A stretch of DNA of 64,000 bases from positions 4,914,001-4,978,000 of the forward strand of contig WPIO01000012.1 in the NCBI GenBank assembly GCA_009760855.2, in the 5' to 3' direction. Within the stretch, counting starts at the first letter, position 1. Every line of letters begins with the position of its first letter. This DNA comes from Cristatella mucedo. Lineage: Eukaryota; Bryozoa; Phylactolaemata; Cristatellidae. Below the pieces are notes generated by a model. That model worked only from the letters and a program-made list of their open reading frames with translations. It was not told the DNA's origin and made no database searches. The translations under genes were made by a program, and so were the position numbers. Shown piece by piece: positions 32,690-44,499 of the stretch.

Positions 32690-35600
32690 TAAATGATCAA
32701 GCCCTATTCATTTAGCAGCAGAAGAACTATGGTGGCCATCACCGAACTTGCCGCAAGCAATAAACGATTTCCACTGCAGAAATTTTACATCTCGCGGCCT
32801 GGGTCGTGAAAAGAGCGAGCTCCCTACCTTTGGCTAAGACCCGGGCTATGAGTGTAAGATTTTTGCCCATCTCTGTGAATATTCATTGCATTTCCTAGAT
32901 GAGCAATCTGTTCTTATATACGACAGAAATTAAAAAATTTCCAGCAGAATCGATGCACGAAAATGTAATTTAAACTTTAATATGTTTAGCTGTACAGATG
33001 GCTAAATTTCCTAATGCCTACAATCTTTGCATCGAGTATATTACAACATTTGCTCGACATTGGTATTCAAAGATATTTGCCTACTAGTATTTGTACTTAC
33101 ACGATAACTATCTTACGGGGAAAAAAACATTTGGTTGAATAGCCGTGCTTGGAAGAATGAAAGATCAGTGACTGATTAATGAAGGCAACCAGCCGGAAAT
33201 GTAAGAATTCGCAATGTTAAGACCTGAAATAAAGTTTAGCGGAAATTAAATTCTGTAATGTCCACTTCACGCTGGGCGACAGCCATTAATAGGGTTCCGT
33301 CACTACACGAACGAGGATGAGCCAGTAGCCGACCTTTACTATTTGACCTTCAGTCTTCAGGTTTTGGCTCTGTGAGATAGATAGCATCAGCTGGATTCTT
33401 GATCCTATAGACGACGGCCATCGGCCGTTATTTATTGTCGATTTTTAAGGGAAGATTGAAAATCATAGATTTATTTAGGACGTTACCATTAAAAGTTACG
33501 TACAAACATTGCTAGTCACTCGTGTGTGGTTGATCCGTCTCCAGGCATTCAGCATCAACTTGAATATACGAAATTTAGCCACTTGCAACAAAAACATTTG
33601 AATTTAAGAAGATGCCATCGCTAAAAATATTTTTGTATTTCCCATAAGCAGCTAATAACCGTGGCAATTGCATGCATGCCGGGTAATAAGTTAGGACTGC
33701 GATATACTTGATATGTAACACCCATAAACCTGTCGTCATATAGCTATCGGTATTGGATAAAATTCGAATCTTCTATTTAGATTAGTGTAAGATTGAAGAT
33801 AGCTAAAATAAGGCTTCAAAGACAATTAAGATCGTTTATACCAGTGCATTTCCAAACAATTTTCAGCTTTTTGAAGCCCAGAAAAGCGAGTGCTGTAATT
33901 TCCTTCTGAGAAAGCTGTATTCCTCAGGAGTGATCAGATTTATTATATCTAGCTTGGTTTTGCAAACAAATACGTATAGGCTTAAGACAAACCAGGTCCC
34001 TCGTTGTAATTGCAAGATATTTCTGCTTTTAACTCTCTATTTTTAAAATTCGACTGACACTAATGTCAAACTATGAGCAAAAACGCACTAACGGCTCGAT
34101 CTGTTACCTATGTTAAGCACATGCAATGACTACACATAAACGTCTTAGCCTAAGCACTGTGTGTTAACAGCATAGTACTACAACACCAGTGAACTTACAC
34201 AACGGGATGGATGCTAGGATGTTTTGAAATGTGACCTGGAAACTACTAGTTTTTGCTAGAACAACTAACGGAGCGCCAAAATCTTTGTAATTAAATTTTT
34301 CTCACAACTCAGAAAGCTATTGACCTATTAAATGTTTTCCGGTTGAATATTCACAAAATAAAAGACACACAGTGAACGTAGCGTTCAAAATAAATTATTT
34401 TATTAAATTTAGGTATTAGAGAAGGTCATACCAATTCAGGGGATGTAAATATAATGTTAAATACTAATTTTAGCCAAAGCCTTCGCTCATATTTCACAAG
34501 GTGTAACTTGCATTCAACTTTTTTAAGCTGTGCTTGGTGCCACTATGTCAACAACAGTGGAGATTCATTACTTTTGATTACATACTAGGATTTAAATCCA
34601 CTACTAAAAAAAAGTAAGGATACATTGAGCACGCTGACTATAGATGTGAAAAATATCTCGAACTATATAATATTAATGGAGATGTATGAAATTATTTGTG
34701 AATAAAGTTCGCATTTAATAGTTCTGCTCAGTTGAATGGCAAGCGTCTTTATTGTAAAGCATTGTTTAGGTTGTTTCCCAGATGAACCCTAAAGCCGTTT
34801 CTGACCATTGAAGTTGAAGATAGTTTGCAGGTATTTACATTATTACTATTGTTACATTACATTATTACTGCATGCAACTCAAGAATATAGCAGTAATAGC
34901 AAGATTCGGCGAGTTATTAAACTGTGATATTATAGCAACTTTATCCATTTGAAACGACAATATAATTGCACAGTCCGCATAGGGGATTGATAGCTACGTT
35001 TCTTGGCAAATATGTACAGGTGTATTTTACTAGTGCAACTCAAACTAGCAGCTACGTAGCAGTCAATTCACAGCTCTAGTGTAGAGCTATTTAAATTGCC
35101 GGATATGCGTAAATCCAAAGCAAGCTTTAACTTAGGCTCTTCTCTTTTAGAAAAATGATGAAACCGTAAATAGATTTAGCATTTGAAAAGATTTGAGTTG
35201 CCAACGGATGAAATCTGACAGCAACTGCATAATGTGAAGGAAACCACTCAGACGGCAATATACTGAGCAATTTTCTCATCTCCCAATGGTGCTGCTACAC
35301 ATTGACCATACACGCTAGAATATTTGTTGCCACTTCCCACGTAGGAGGCGACACAAGTTAAAACAATTAACTAGAAGCATAGTATTGGCACACAAGTGAA
35401 AGTGGCATTCAGTAAATAGTAATACCGAACGTTCACTATTACTTGGAAGAAATATTTAAAGTTACTACTACGAAAGTGGATGGGAATGTGAAATGGAAGT
35501 TCGTGCTATTTACTGTTACTGATTGAAATATTAGAATCTGTACACGTTTTTATTGCAGGAAGAACACGGATTTTGCAAGCAACTAGATGATGAAGGAGAA

Positions 35601-36480
35601 GAAATCAACCTTTTGCTGCAAAAAGCGATAGTCAAAATTAAAGCTTTCGTAATAATGGCGCTCTTTTAAACGAGCAGTGCAAAATTGATTCACAATAAAA
35701 TATGTATCTCAATTGTATATGGGATAATGTAAGATAATAATGAAATGCAACGCCTTCGGGCATATTGGAGAGAACTTGTACTGCAAGAGCAGTGTGTACA
35801 TTGGTACTTGTTAATGTCCCGTGGTGCCTGTTTAAGACGTTCGAATTTTCATTTATCAATCGACATTAACCAGCGGAATGACAGTAATAGATATATTGGA
35901 CGATAGTAAATGGTATATTATGATATGTTTGTGTGGTATAATTACATTATAAATGACCTGCTATGTGCCATTGCTACTGTCAAAGGTATTTCAAAGTTCC
36001 ATGACTCTGAAATAGAAGCTAGGCCGCTAAGCCTTGATTACGAACTATTAGCTTAACAAGTGAATCTCGATTACGAACTATGAGCTTGGCCACTAAAATT
36101 GAACTGATAAATGCACATTGCATGGCCTCAACAAGCCGAGGCCTGTGAGCAGTGAATGTACGATTTTCTACGAACGAGACTATTGCCACCATGTGAGTCG
36201 TGGGATCTGTGTTTTACGAAAAAGCTTCGGATTACTTCGAAAAGTATTTAGCTGCTAATGCATGCACTTTCAGCTAAAGTTGTTCAATATCGCGTCACCG
36301 GATCAATCCCAGCTCGTGGTGAACTTGACAATGAGCTGCAAGAATATGAAGCTCTTCAAAGAGTAATGGTAAAGATGGCTTAAATTTCAGCAATGATGTT
36401 TTATACTATCTATTATACTTATGTTACTTTTTACTATCACTTTGAAATGGTGGCTGCAATACTGCATTTTTCTTATGGCT
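32690..36480. other. AT-rich region, nothing recognised
   Basis: Only one open frame reaches 60 codons (35638-35859, -), without a motif. No LINE tail or SINE boxes were found, apart from a weak SINE-A-like patch near 32795-32870 (GGTCGTGAAAAGAGCGAGCT). This is the longest stretch free of obvious mobile elements. Confidence 0.35.
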
Positions 36481-36499
36481 TTTCCCTGGAGCTGAGGCC

Positions 36500-36560
36500 G
36501 TTGCTTCTTACGATCCAGGCCCATGGTTCGAGTCCTACATTGGGCTATCCTATATTGTTA
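36500..36560 (+). other. Isolated tRNA-like B box, possible decayed SINE
   Basis: CATGGTTCGAGTCCTACATT contains a perfect GGTTCGAGTCC B box near 36523-36533. A plausible A box was not identified, and no cloverleaf acceptor pairing was found. It is better explained as a worn SINE head than as a tRNA gene. Confidence 0.3.
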
Positions 36561-36739
36561 ATCAACCTTTAACGTGTTGATAAGTCATTGTGATCCGCCA
36601 AGCAAGTCCATTTTTAGTTCCTAGTGGCATTGATACATGCGAAAGCACCTCTGGAGGCCCGTGAGTCAGCCGGCCTACGGCACGCTCTGTCAAGGTGCTC
36701 AAAGAGAAACAACTACCGCCCTTTTTTAGAAGTGACTAT

Positions 36740-37479
36740 GATGGCACTAATTGCAATGTAGCTTCGGCGTAAACCTCACTACTTTGCCCCTGCAGGCGAA
36801 TATCCTGAATATTGAGATTTTAAAATCAGCTAGTGATTTCTTGCTTTGCAATAGGTAATAGCTATAAAATTAACACTGAAATGCCAGCATTCTAAATTGA
36901 TCACATAGAGATAGAGCTGGAAATTATGAGCTATTAGTGAACTTTAAGTAATAAAGGCATATACATCATAATCTACGCTTTAGGCTGAATTATTTGGAGT
37001 CATTAGTGAGGTTAACTCAGTTACACTGAGGGCTTCTTATCAGAGAGCTGTACAGACCTTTTTGCAGCTCGTCTATTGCCGCGCTTTGGAATAGCCCGCT
37101 CCACATTGACGACACGAACCTTTTGATTGACATGTCGGTCTTTCTTGATCGTGGGTGGGCTCCCTATCACCACCATACCTGCTTTAGAACGGGCAGCGTC
37201 TACGACCTATTAGCCGCACTGAGGTAATAGCTCCACTTGTATTGGTCATCTGTCTGCGAGGATCGTAGCCGTAACGTGGCTGAGTTTTTGGCGAAAGCTT
37301 TGGCTTGAGAGCCCCGGACTTTCTGAACCTTTGATGCCAAAGTGTTGTGTGATTACTGCTGACCATCTTGAGCTAATGGCAGTGCTTGAGACTATACGGA
37401 TAACTCCGTACCCCTGAGCATGTCTTTCGATTAGGCCGGTTGAAAGGAATGGGGATATAGATCCCACTGCTTAACTATA
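36740..37479. other. Unassigned stretch
   Basis: Two overlapping minus-strand frames of 60 and 73 codons (37184-37366 and 37246-37467) fall in a locally GC-richer part. No domain is recognised. It could be eroded retroelement sequence next to the LINE-T insertion. Confidence 0.25.
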
Positions 37480-37870
37480 ATGCTAATATAATAATAATGA
37501 GACACTTGATAAAACGCCCTCAGAGAACTCAATCTCTTTCTAGGTGCTCTCGATAAACAACAAGAATAAATTGGTTAGGGTGACATGCACAGCATCAGAT
37601 TTCAAGTGCAGTCAGCATGAGCAATGTCAGCACGCATACGCACATAAGGGACGAATCACTGGGACCCACTAAATACTGTGACAAATAGATGGATTTTTAG
37701 TTTCTGCTTAAATGTGGTCAAGTCAGGGTACGTAGTGACGGAAGGCGGGAGTGAGTTACGGTTTTGGGAGCATACGAACTAAAGAGACGGTCAGCAAAGA
37801 ATTTGTGGTTTGTACGAGGTATAGGTAAACATTTTGATACCGAAAAGCAGGTGGTTCGATCACGATAAAA
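37480..37870 (-). mobile_element. LINE-T 3' part, minus strand
   Basis: It starts at an ATT-type tail (AATATAATAATAATGAGA on the plus strand). The hairpin (GATAAAACGCCCTCAGAGAA then CTCAATCTCTTTCTAGG) follows, then the 3' UTR and the reverse complement of the SSYAPKxWNSLP block near 37750-37780. It is truncated near 37870. Confidence 0.75.
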
Positions 37871-38379
37871 TGGGTAACGCAGATAAATGGAGCCGTGTTT
37901 CTCCGCGTTTCAAGCACGAATGCTGTTCTATTTTAGGAACGCCTCAGGTACCCAGAGACGCTAGGCGGAATCTCAAGGTCTTCTCCTGTACCTTGCTCAG
38001 CGAACTTGTGAGCCCCAGCAAAGCCGGCTTTAGGCAATACCGAAATGCCAGCACTCAAAACTGTGCCGGCTGTCGCCGATACCAATTAAGTTGAGGCAGC
38101 TACGGCAGCTGTGATGTTGGCGTCTGAAGATCCTTGGCCTCAAATATCACTAGAGACTGACCAGGCGGCAAAGCCGAAAGTTAACACCTTGTTGTAATCG
38201 AGTAAAACTCGCTTGTTGATTAAGTTAGCCATGCATTGCGACTAACGTGGGCAAACTGAACGCTCAGACACGCCAAACGGAATACTTGGTTCGCGTGCCA
38301 TCGCCATCTCGAAAGCTATTGCTCAAGACCAGGGGTCTCCTAATGGCGGCGGAGGCTATAATCACCCACGATTTGGGGA

Positions 38380-38697
38380 CAAGGCCTTTCAAGGACCTGA
38401 CCACATTTAAAAGGAACCTAAAAACACACCTATTTAGGACAGCATTTAGTGGGTCCCTGTGATTTATCCTTGATCTGCTTATGCGTGCTGACACTGTGCA
38501 TGCTGCCACTAACCACATTTTCATGCTGACCCTGTGCATGTCACCCCTAACCACGTTATTCATTTTGTTTTTTATCAAGTATGATATTACTCACCATTCA
38601 ATTGCACTTCCCTTTGCAGCAAATGTAAAGCGCCTAGAGAGGGATTGAGTTCTCTGAGGGCGCTTTATCAAGTGCATTATTATTATTATTATTATCC
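38380..38697 (+). mobile_element. LINE-T 3' end, plus strand
   Basis: DLTTFKRNLKTHLFRTAFSG then SL and stop (38393-38460), followed by the full 3' UTR, the hairpin at about 38627-38668 and (ATT)n to 38694. It abuts the truncated gypsy pol and may have inserted into its 5' part. Confidence 0.85.
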
Positions 38698-38799
38698 AGT
38701 GCCGACTGGGTTGCAAGTTTTCTCTAAGCGGGAACCCGAGCTGTTAGCACAGGCAACTCCACAGCCGAGGAACAAAGTTAGCCCCCTACTATTCGTGCA

Positions 38800-39195
38800 C
38801 GACCCCGAACAGGCATACGTTTTCTCATTGACACGGGCTCAGCGGTGAGCGTTCTCCCCCTGACTCCTACCGAGAGGCTACGCCCTGATCTGTCTCATCT
38901 GCTTGGTGCCAATGGCTCTTGAATTGCATTATACGGCTCTCGACTCGTTAACTTGAGCCTAGGTATTCGACGGAATATCTCCTGGGTATTCTCCATAGCC
39001 GATGTTTCATACCCTCTCATCGGCGCCGATTTCCTTGCTCATTTCGGACTCATCGTAGACCTCGAGCACCGCTCACTAAGCGAAGGTCGAACTCAGCTTC
39101 GCGAGCGGTGCGAGCTTACTTTGTGCATTACGCCGTATCGTCCCCGCTCAATCCCTTCGACTCTATGGGCCGACTACGCTTCTTTGCTTTGCTGA
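38800..39195 (+). pseudogene. Gypsy-type retropepsin
   Basis: FLIDTGSAVSVLPLTPTERL from 38821 has the active-site DTGS (38830-38841). SIADVSYPLIGADFLAHFGL near 38990-39050 is the second conserved block with the ILGxDFL-type motif. An in-frame TGA lies at 38920-38922 between them. The active site is intact, but the protein is not. Confidence 0.8.
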
Positions 39196-39411
39196 TTCTC
39201 AAGCATCGCCAAAATCGGAAACCTCTCCGTGCCGGTCAAGCGTTCAGTTTGCCACCACATCGTCACGAGCGGCCGGCCTACCCGCTCCAGCCTTCGGCGC
39301 CCGGCTCCAGACCGCCTGAGAGCAGCTTGTACTAAATTCAAGCATATGCTGCAGCTGGAATATTAGAGCCGTCGGAGAGCGAGTACGCCAGTTCTCTCCA
39401 TCTCTGGCGCT

Positions 39412-40500
39412 TTGAAGGGCATCACCAAGCACAACTGTTATTCTGTACTGCTGCTAAACGATTTTGCATTTGCTCTACACAGCAAGGCAGATTTCTCTCA
39501 AATTGTTCTCGTGCGGCCGTATCATCAAATACTCATTTATCCCGACGACATCCCTAAAACCACCAGAATCACACCATTCGGGTGTTTCAATTCTTCAGGC
39601 GAATGAGTTTCGGCCTCGGGAATGCGGCCCAGACCTTTCAACGTTTCATTGACCACGTTACCCGAGGACTTAATTTCTGTTTTCAGCTACTGGACAATCT
39701 TTTAATTGCGTTTGTCAGCGAAGCCCAGCATGCCACACACCTGGAAGCAGTCTTCCGTTGCCTAGAGGAATACAGGGTAATCATCAACCCATCTAAGTGC
39801 CTCTTCGGTGTTCCATCACTTGATTACCTGGGACACCGTGTATCCTCGGAGGGCCTCCGACCACAGGTATTAAAGGTTGGGTGGATCATTTCTTTCCCTC
39901 GACCCGATACAGCACGAAAACTTCGTCGCTACCTGGGAATTGTCAGTTTTTACTGCCAATTCATCTCGAGCTGTGCTAGCTTGCTGGCACGGCTCAACGC
40001 GGTCCTCCTGTCCGGCCCAAAAGCCGACGCCGACCTCACGCGGTCGCGCGAGAATGCCGAAGTCCTTGAGCGAAGCAAAGTTGGGTCTTTCGAGTCAACA
40101 CTCCTCGGCCGTCCGGAGCCCGACTCACCGATTTTCATTGCGACTGATGCCTCGGACTCCGTGATCGGCCCGCTCTTTAGCCGCCAACGGACAGTGCAAG
40201 GAAACAGTTTGTGTTTTGTCTCGAACACTCTCACCGGCGGAATCTCGGTACTCGACTTTCGACCGAGAGCTTCTCGCTATTTACTCTGCGATCCGACATA
40301 TCCGCCACTTTGTGGAAGGCCGCGCTTTCTCGGTGCTCACCCATTATCGCTCTATTGTTTACTCCATCGTTTCATCATCCAACCGTTTCACACCTCGGCA
40401 GCAGCGACCCTTGGCTTTCATCTCGAAATTCACTATCGACACCCGATACTTGAAGGGTTCCGAGAATTGTGTTGCCGATGGGCTTTTACGAGCTAACGCT
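39412..40500 (+). pseudogene. Gypsy-type reverse transcriptase and RNase H
   Basis: FSQIVLVRPYHQILIYPDDI (39488 on) corresponds to motif A, with the usual KxDL changed. A frame change near 39590 precedes RMSFGLGNAAQTFQRFIDHV (motif B). Motif C reads LLDNLLIAF, so the second catalytic Asp of the DD pair is Asn. The thumb has YLGHRVSSEGLRP. RNase H starts at FIATDASDSVIGPLF (about 40132) and continues in a second frame (40216 on) with DRELLAIYSAIRHIRHFVEG. At least two frame changes are visible. Confidence 0.85.
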
Positions 40501-40869
40501 ATTTTCTATATGGACAACAGTCCTATCGATTACAGTGAGCTCGCCGCCGGGCAACCCAAAATCCTCGATGCACCAACTACCTCCCTGCACCTTAAGCCTG
40601 TCCCAATACCGGCTTCAAAGGGAGCCATTTTATGCTACCGCTCTACCGGCCACGATACGTGCTAGCCGCCTTCCGTCGACGAATCTTCGAGAAACTGCAC
40701 ACACTCGAATAGCCCGGAATACAAGCTACACTTCGCCTGATCGCATCGCTGTAGGTGTGGGCTAATATAAATTTCGATGTTCGCTCTCTGGCCCGAACCT
40801 GCATAATACACGAACGCGTTGACATTAATCCTCAGTAATCAGTTCCACGCCACGAATGCATTTGAACAC

Positions 40870-41420
40870 TTACAGGGTCTGCAACAGTTCTGCTGATGAG
40901 CTGCTGATGACTCCAGCACTTTTCGTCGATTCATTCATGTTCACGTCGACCTCGTTGGGCAGCTACCCTACTCAGACGACGCATCATACTTACGGTCGTC
41001 GACCGTTTGACACGTTGGCCTAAAGCGTCTCCTCTGACCAAAATTTCCGCCTCCACCGTTGCACAAGCATTTGTCGAAGGTGTGATATCACGCTACGGGG
41101 CGTCCCTGCTTCGCTGACTTCCGACCGCGGACAAAAATTCGAGTTGTTCCTGTGGCTTGAGATCATGAAGGCTAAGAGAATACGGCATATTCGCACTACC
41201 AATTACCACCCGGCCGCTAACGGCATGGTAGACCGCGTGCACCGACAGCTCAAGGTAGCACTTATGGCAAGTAGCCCTCCACATTTACTGCGAAAGGCGC
41301 TGCCCCTCATGCTCCTCGGACTCTGAACTTCTGAAAAGCGAGACATTGGCTACTCATCGGCCGAGCTAATGTACGGGAAGACCCTGCGCTTGCCCGATGG
41401 TATCTTCAGTTCCCCCGAGG
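40870..41420 (+). pseudogene. Gypsy-type integrase core
   Basis: HVHVDLVGQLP (about 40940) carries the first Asp. LTSDRGQKFELFLWL carries the second at 41123-41125. NYHPAANGMVDRVHRQLKVA places Asp at 41231-41233 where Glu is expected, with the D-35-E spacing preserved. Frame breaks between the first and second Asp and a stop near 41326 disable it. PSELMYGKTLRLPDGIF-like text follows near 41360. Confidence 0.8.
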
Positions 41421-41925
41421 CCCTGGCTGACAGTTGAGACGTCGTCCTTTTCGTCACGATGCTCGGCGAGCACATGCGCCGTCTCCGTGCTATGCCGCCT
41501 CGAGATTCGGCTCGTCCACCTTACGTTCCCGACGATTTACAGAATTTCCCCAAGGTCTTTGTGTGCCACGAAGCTGCTGGCAGACCGCTGCAGCCACCCT
41601 ACAACGGACCGTTCGCTGTGCTCGAACGGACGGAAAACCCTTTTTTCTGTCAACGTCGCTGATCGTTGATTGGATATCTCAATCGATTGGCTGAAGCCCG
41701 AATACGTCGGTGACTGCCAAATCGAACAGGCGACGAGCAGACACACGTCGTCACAAGAATCTCTGTCAGCTGCACATTCTCCAAGGGCATCACCTACGCC
41801 TACTTCAGAGCCATCGCCTTCGTCGGAGCCTCCTAATCCCGATATTTTGCCGGAGGCACAGGAAACTCGGCTCGGGCGCTGCATACGCTTTCCCACCCGC
41901 TTTACGGATTACATCGTTTAATGTC

Positions 41926-41951
41926 GTCACGTCGGCTTCAGCCAACGTGAC
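41926..41951. repeat. 26-bp near-perfect palindrome just after gypsy pol
   Basis: GTCACGTCGGCT and AGCCAACGTGAC pair with one mismatch around a 2-base centre. It begins five bases after the pol stop codon and might mark the start of a 3' terminal repeat, though no second copy was found upstream. Confidence 0.4.
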
Positions 41952-41954
41952 TGG

Positions 41955-43360
41955 GTAGCCTTTACGGTCATGGCAGCTTTATCATGTCGCCCCGCCCTAG
42001 CCAGACAGGGCAGGAGTGCATAACGCCTCAACAGCCGTATCCTTCCTGCTGATTGGGTGGAGGCATGAACGAATGACCACGAGGTCTTATGATCCTTTCC
42101 CGCCAACGCTCTTGTTCAGCTCTCGTGAGTGGACAAATCATCCGTCTCCGGCTCCCACACGTGCACTGCCGGCTAAGAGAAGAACCTTGTGAATTCAATT
42201 ACATCTTGTGGAAACGTCGGTGGCTTCGTTTGCCATCGGTGCATGCTGCATCGACGACGCAAAGATTCCCTTCAGATTCTTCTGGTCAAGCCCGTTGAGA
42301 GAATTTGGCTTTCCAGTTACTAAACAGCTGAAAATGAACTGACCTCGCTTCTATGTTGGTATTGCCATCGGAAGAACTCACTTTGGCAATTTCGGCGTTT
42401 GATTACGAAGTAAAGAAATGACATCCGTTTCTTTCATCAAGCGACTCGTGAAGAATGAGAGAGAAGACTGAAAGTTTGCATGTCTTGAATAGCAAGTCTT
42501 TAGTGCAAGTTGATACTGAAAAAAAGGTAAAGTTCTTTAAAGCGAGTACATTAATTTATCCTTATTTTGACGTCAAAGAGATTTTGCAACAGTTAGCTGT
42601 AACCAATACCATTGATCATTCCACTATGACTAATGACCGGACAATCGCAACGTGCAATACTGGATTACATAATGCAGGACTTGAACCAGGGTTCTATAGA
42701 AGTGTGTTTGAAATATTCGAAACCAAAAATGCCCAAGCAATGAATTTTTTTCGGATGAATGTGCTGACGTGTGCATTTTCACGCAAATAACCTTGAGGAC
42801 TATGACAATGCAATCCATAGTAATCTGGACGCGAGAGATAAGTAACTAGACCATGTTCTTGATACAAATTACATCCCTTTTCAGCTGGAAGCATTTATTT
42901 TGTGCTCAAATTGTTTGTATTAAGGTATACTAGTTCACAGAGTGCAGTTGATAGTGAGCTTATTGTCCGCGAAATTAAATAAGTTACCCTATAGCTACTT
43001 CATTTATGTCGGCTTATTCGTACTCACACATTCATGAAGCTAGGTATAAGAAACTCCTTAGGCCTATTTTCGTACAAGGGTGTCGACAAAATCGGGCCAA
43101 AATAAAGCGTCAGACGACTGGTCAAATCATCTCTCTCATTTAGAGTTGGCTTCCAAAATAAAATGTGATCCATCTTATTTCCGTCGTCTTTTACTTAGGT
43201 CTAGGCTCACCGTCTATTTCATTTTTGTTAGACACCTACCTGAGTTTAAGATTAAGCGAATCAAGATGACTCATATGAAATTCGTCAAAGCCTAAACTAG
43301 CTTAGTTTAGAACAAGTGTCGGAGATAACAGACTTCATCTCGAGCAGTAAAAAAATACTA
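41955..43360. other. Unassigned region after the gypsy remnant
   Basis: 41955-42300 keeps the GC-richer composition of the element and may be its untranslated 3' part. A 111-codon frame at 42455-42790 (+; DVKEILQQLAVTNTIDHSTM) and a 71-codon frame at 43080-43295 (+) have no recognised domain. Confidence 0.3.
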
Positions 43361-43365
43361 GCTGA

Positions 43366-43532
43366 TTCAACAGCCTCCTTTATATAGCGACAGAAGAGCC
43401 TCTACGGCTATCACCACCACTTGCAGAGGCAACGAAAGGTCGCCCACCTCTGGATTCAACTCATGACCTCGGGACCGAGGTCGTGAAAAGCAATCACCTT
43501 ACCTAGTGTGCAGCACGCGAGAATCATAACTG
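43366..43532 (-). mobile_element. SINE-A copy, minus strand
   Basis: The complement of AGCTGATTCAACAGCCTCCT then CGACAGAAGAGCCTCTACGG and CTATCACCACCACTTGCAGAG is the SINE-A body and 3' end. CACCTCTGGATTCAACTCATGACC carries the worn B box, and GTGAAAAGCAATCACCTTACC carries the A-box side. It matches 56050-56235 and, in reverse, 56509-56699. Confidence 0.7.
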
Positions 43533-44215
43533 TGACAAGAGGGCAGTTGAGATAGTGAGTAGAAAAAAGGTAGCAGCTCAGATTGGCAGCAGTAGAATAG
43601 GCATCGCTGCATACGAATTATGGATGTGAGTTTCACAGTCTAGGACCTACCGAGAGAAAAGCTTCTGTCGCCGACGGTCTTTATGCGTAGGAATGGAACA
43701 GCTAGTTTAATTCACAGAGAACCTGGCGACTCGATGAGCGATAAGCTCGTGCAGCCCTTCAGCTAGGCAGGAAGGTGCTAACAATGGTGGCGGTGATAAG
43801 TCTGGACAGAACTATTCTAAAGGCACATCGCTCACTACGATGGTAGTCTAAGTCAACGTTCGACAAAGACTGGTGACAACTGAACCTTACGTTGCGGCTA
43901 GCAATTTGCAGGCCATCACCGATGCAAGCGAGCTTGCCGACAATAGAGAAGCACGGCACCAACGAAGGAAGCCCGTACCTCAACAACAAAAAGTCATTAT
44001 CAATAGCCCAGACAAGTCAATTGGACAGAGTTGGAGGGTTGCAGGCTTTCAACGGCGGACACAACGTACGTGAACGGCTGAGTGGCCTACACCACAAATC
44101 ATCTCAAAGGCCAATGCCAACTCCGGAAATACAGTAGACTTGCTCTTCCATAGCGTCGATTTTTACGAAGCTTGTGCCGTATATTTTTGAGCAATTAGTA
44201 CCTAGCCGTGGAAAT

Positions 44216-44285
44216 GTATCTCCGTCTGTAACTCCACAAAGACTATGTTGGTATCTCCGTCTGTAACTCCACAAAGACTATGTTG
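44216..44285. repeat. 35-bp exact tandem duplication
   Basis: The unit GTATCTCCGTCTGTAACTCC then ACAAAGACTATGTTG occurs at 44216-44250 and again at 44251-44285 without a mismatch. It lies inside dispersed repeat R-GY. The corresponding region of the 47.5 kb copy has one unit only, so the duplication is specific to this copy. Confidence 0.9.
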
Positions 44286-44485
44286 GTGTTAGGCAGGAGA
44301 GATTTGTATTGCACACTCACAGCCTAAGCGGCTTTCGGTGCGCATTCTGTAGCCAACAAACTTCATATCGCGAAACAAAGAGAAAGTGGGAAGCATAAAA
44401 GAGTCAGGAGAGCAGTTGAGACCGTGACTAGCGTGGAAGTGGCTGCTCAAGACAGCTGGAAAGGATGAACCATAGGTAAATTCAG
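44216..44485 (-). repeat. Dispersed repeat R-GY, copy 1 (minus strand)
   Basis: On the minus strand it encodes TFSLFRDMKFVGYRMRTESR then LGCECAIQ. The DNA aligns with the plus-strand copy at 47330-47545 across both this segment and the downstream GTTACNGACGGAGATA part. It is probably a fragment of an unrecognised transposable element or gene family. Confidence 0.5.
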
Positions 44486-44499
44486 AAACCACCTATAAT

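Larger units (their letters stand above)
38740..41921 (+). mobile_element. Decayed Ty3/gypsy-type retrotransposon pol
   Basis: Protease, RT, RNase H and integrase follow in the Ty3/gypsy order. No gag remains, since the 5' side meets a LINE-T tail at 38697, and I found no matching pair of long terminal repeats. Frame changes and stops occur throughout. Two catalytic acids are substituted: RT Asp to Asn at 39696-39698, and integrase Glu to Asp at 41231-41233. The C-terminus ends with the SIDWLKPEYVG and GRCIRFPTRFTDYI text seen at the end of such pol proteins. No envelope-like gene is present. Confidence 0.85.

Noticed and set aside
38740-42300. Intact LTR element with paired terminal repeats
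   Set aside because: No sequence after the pol gene was found repeated before it, and the 5' side is cut by a LINE-T tail.
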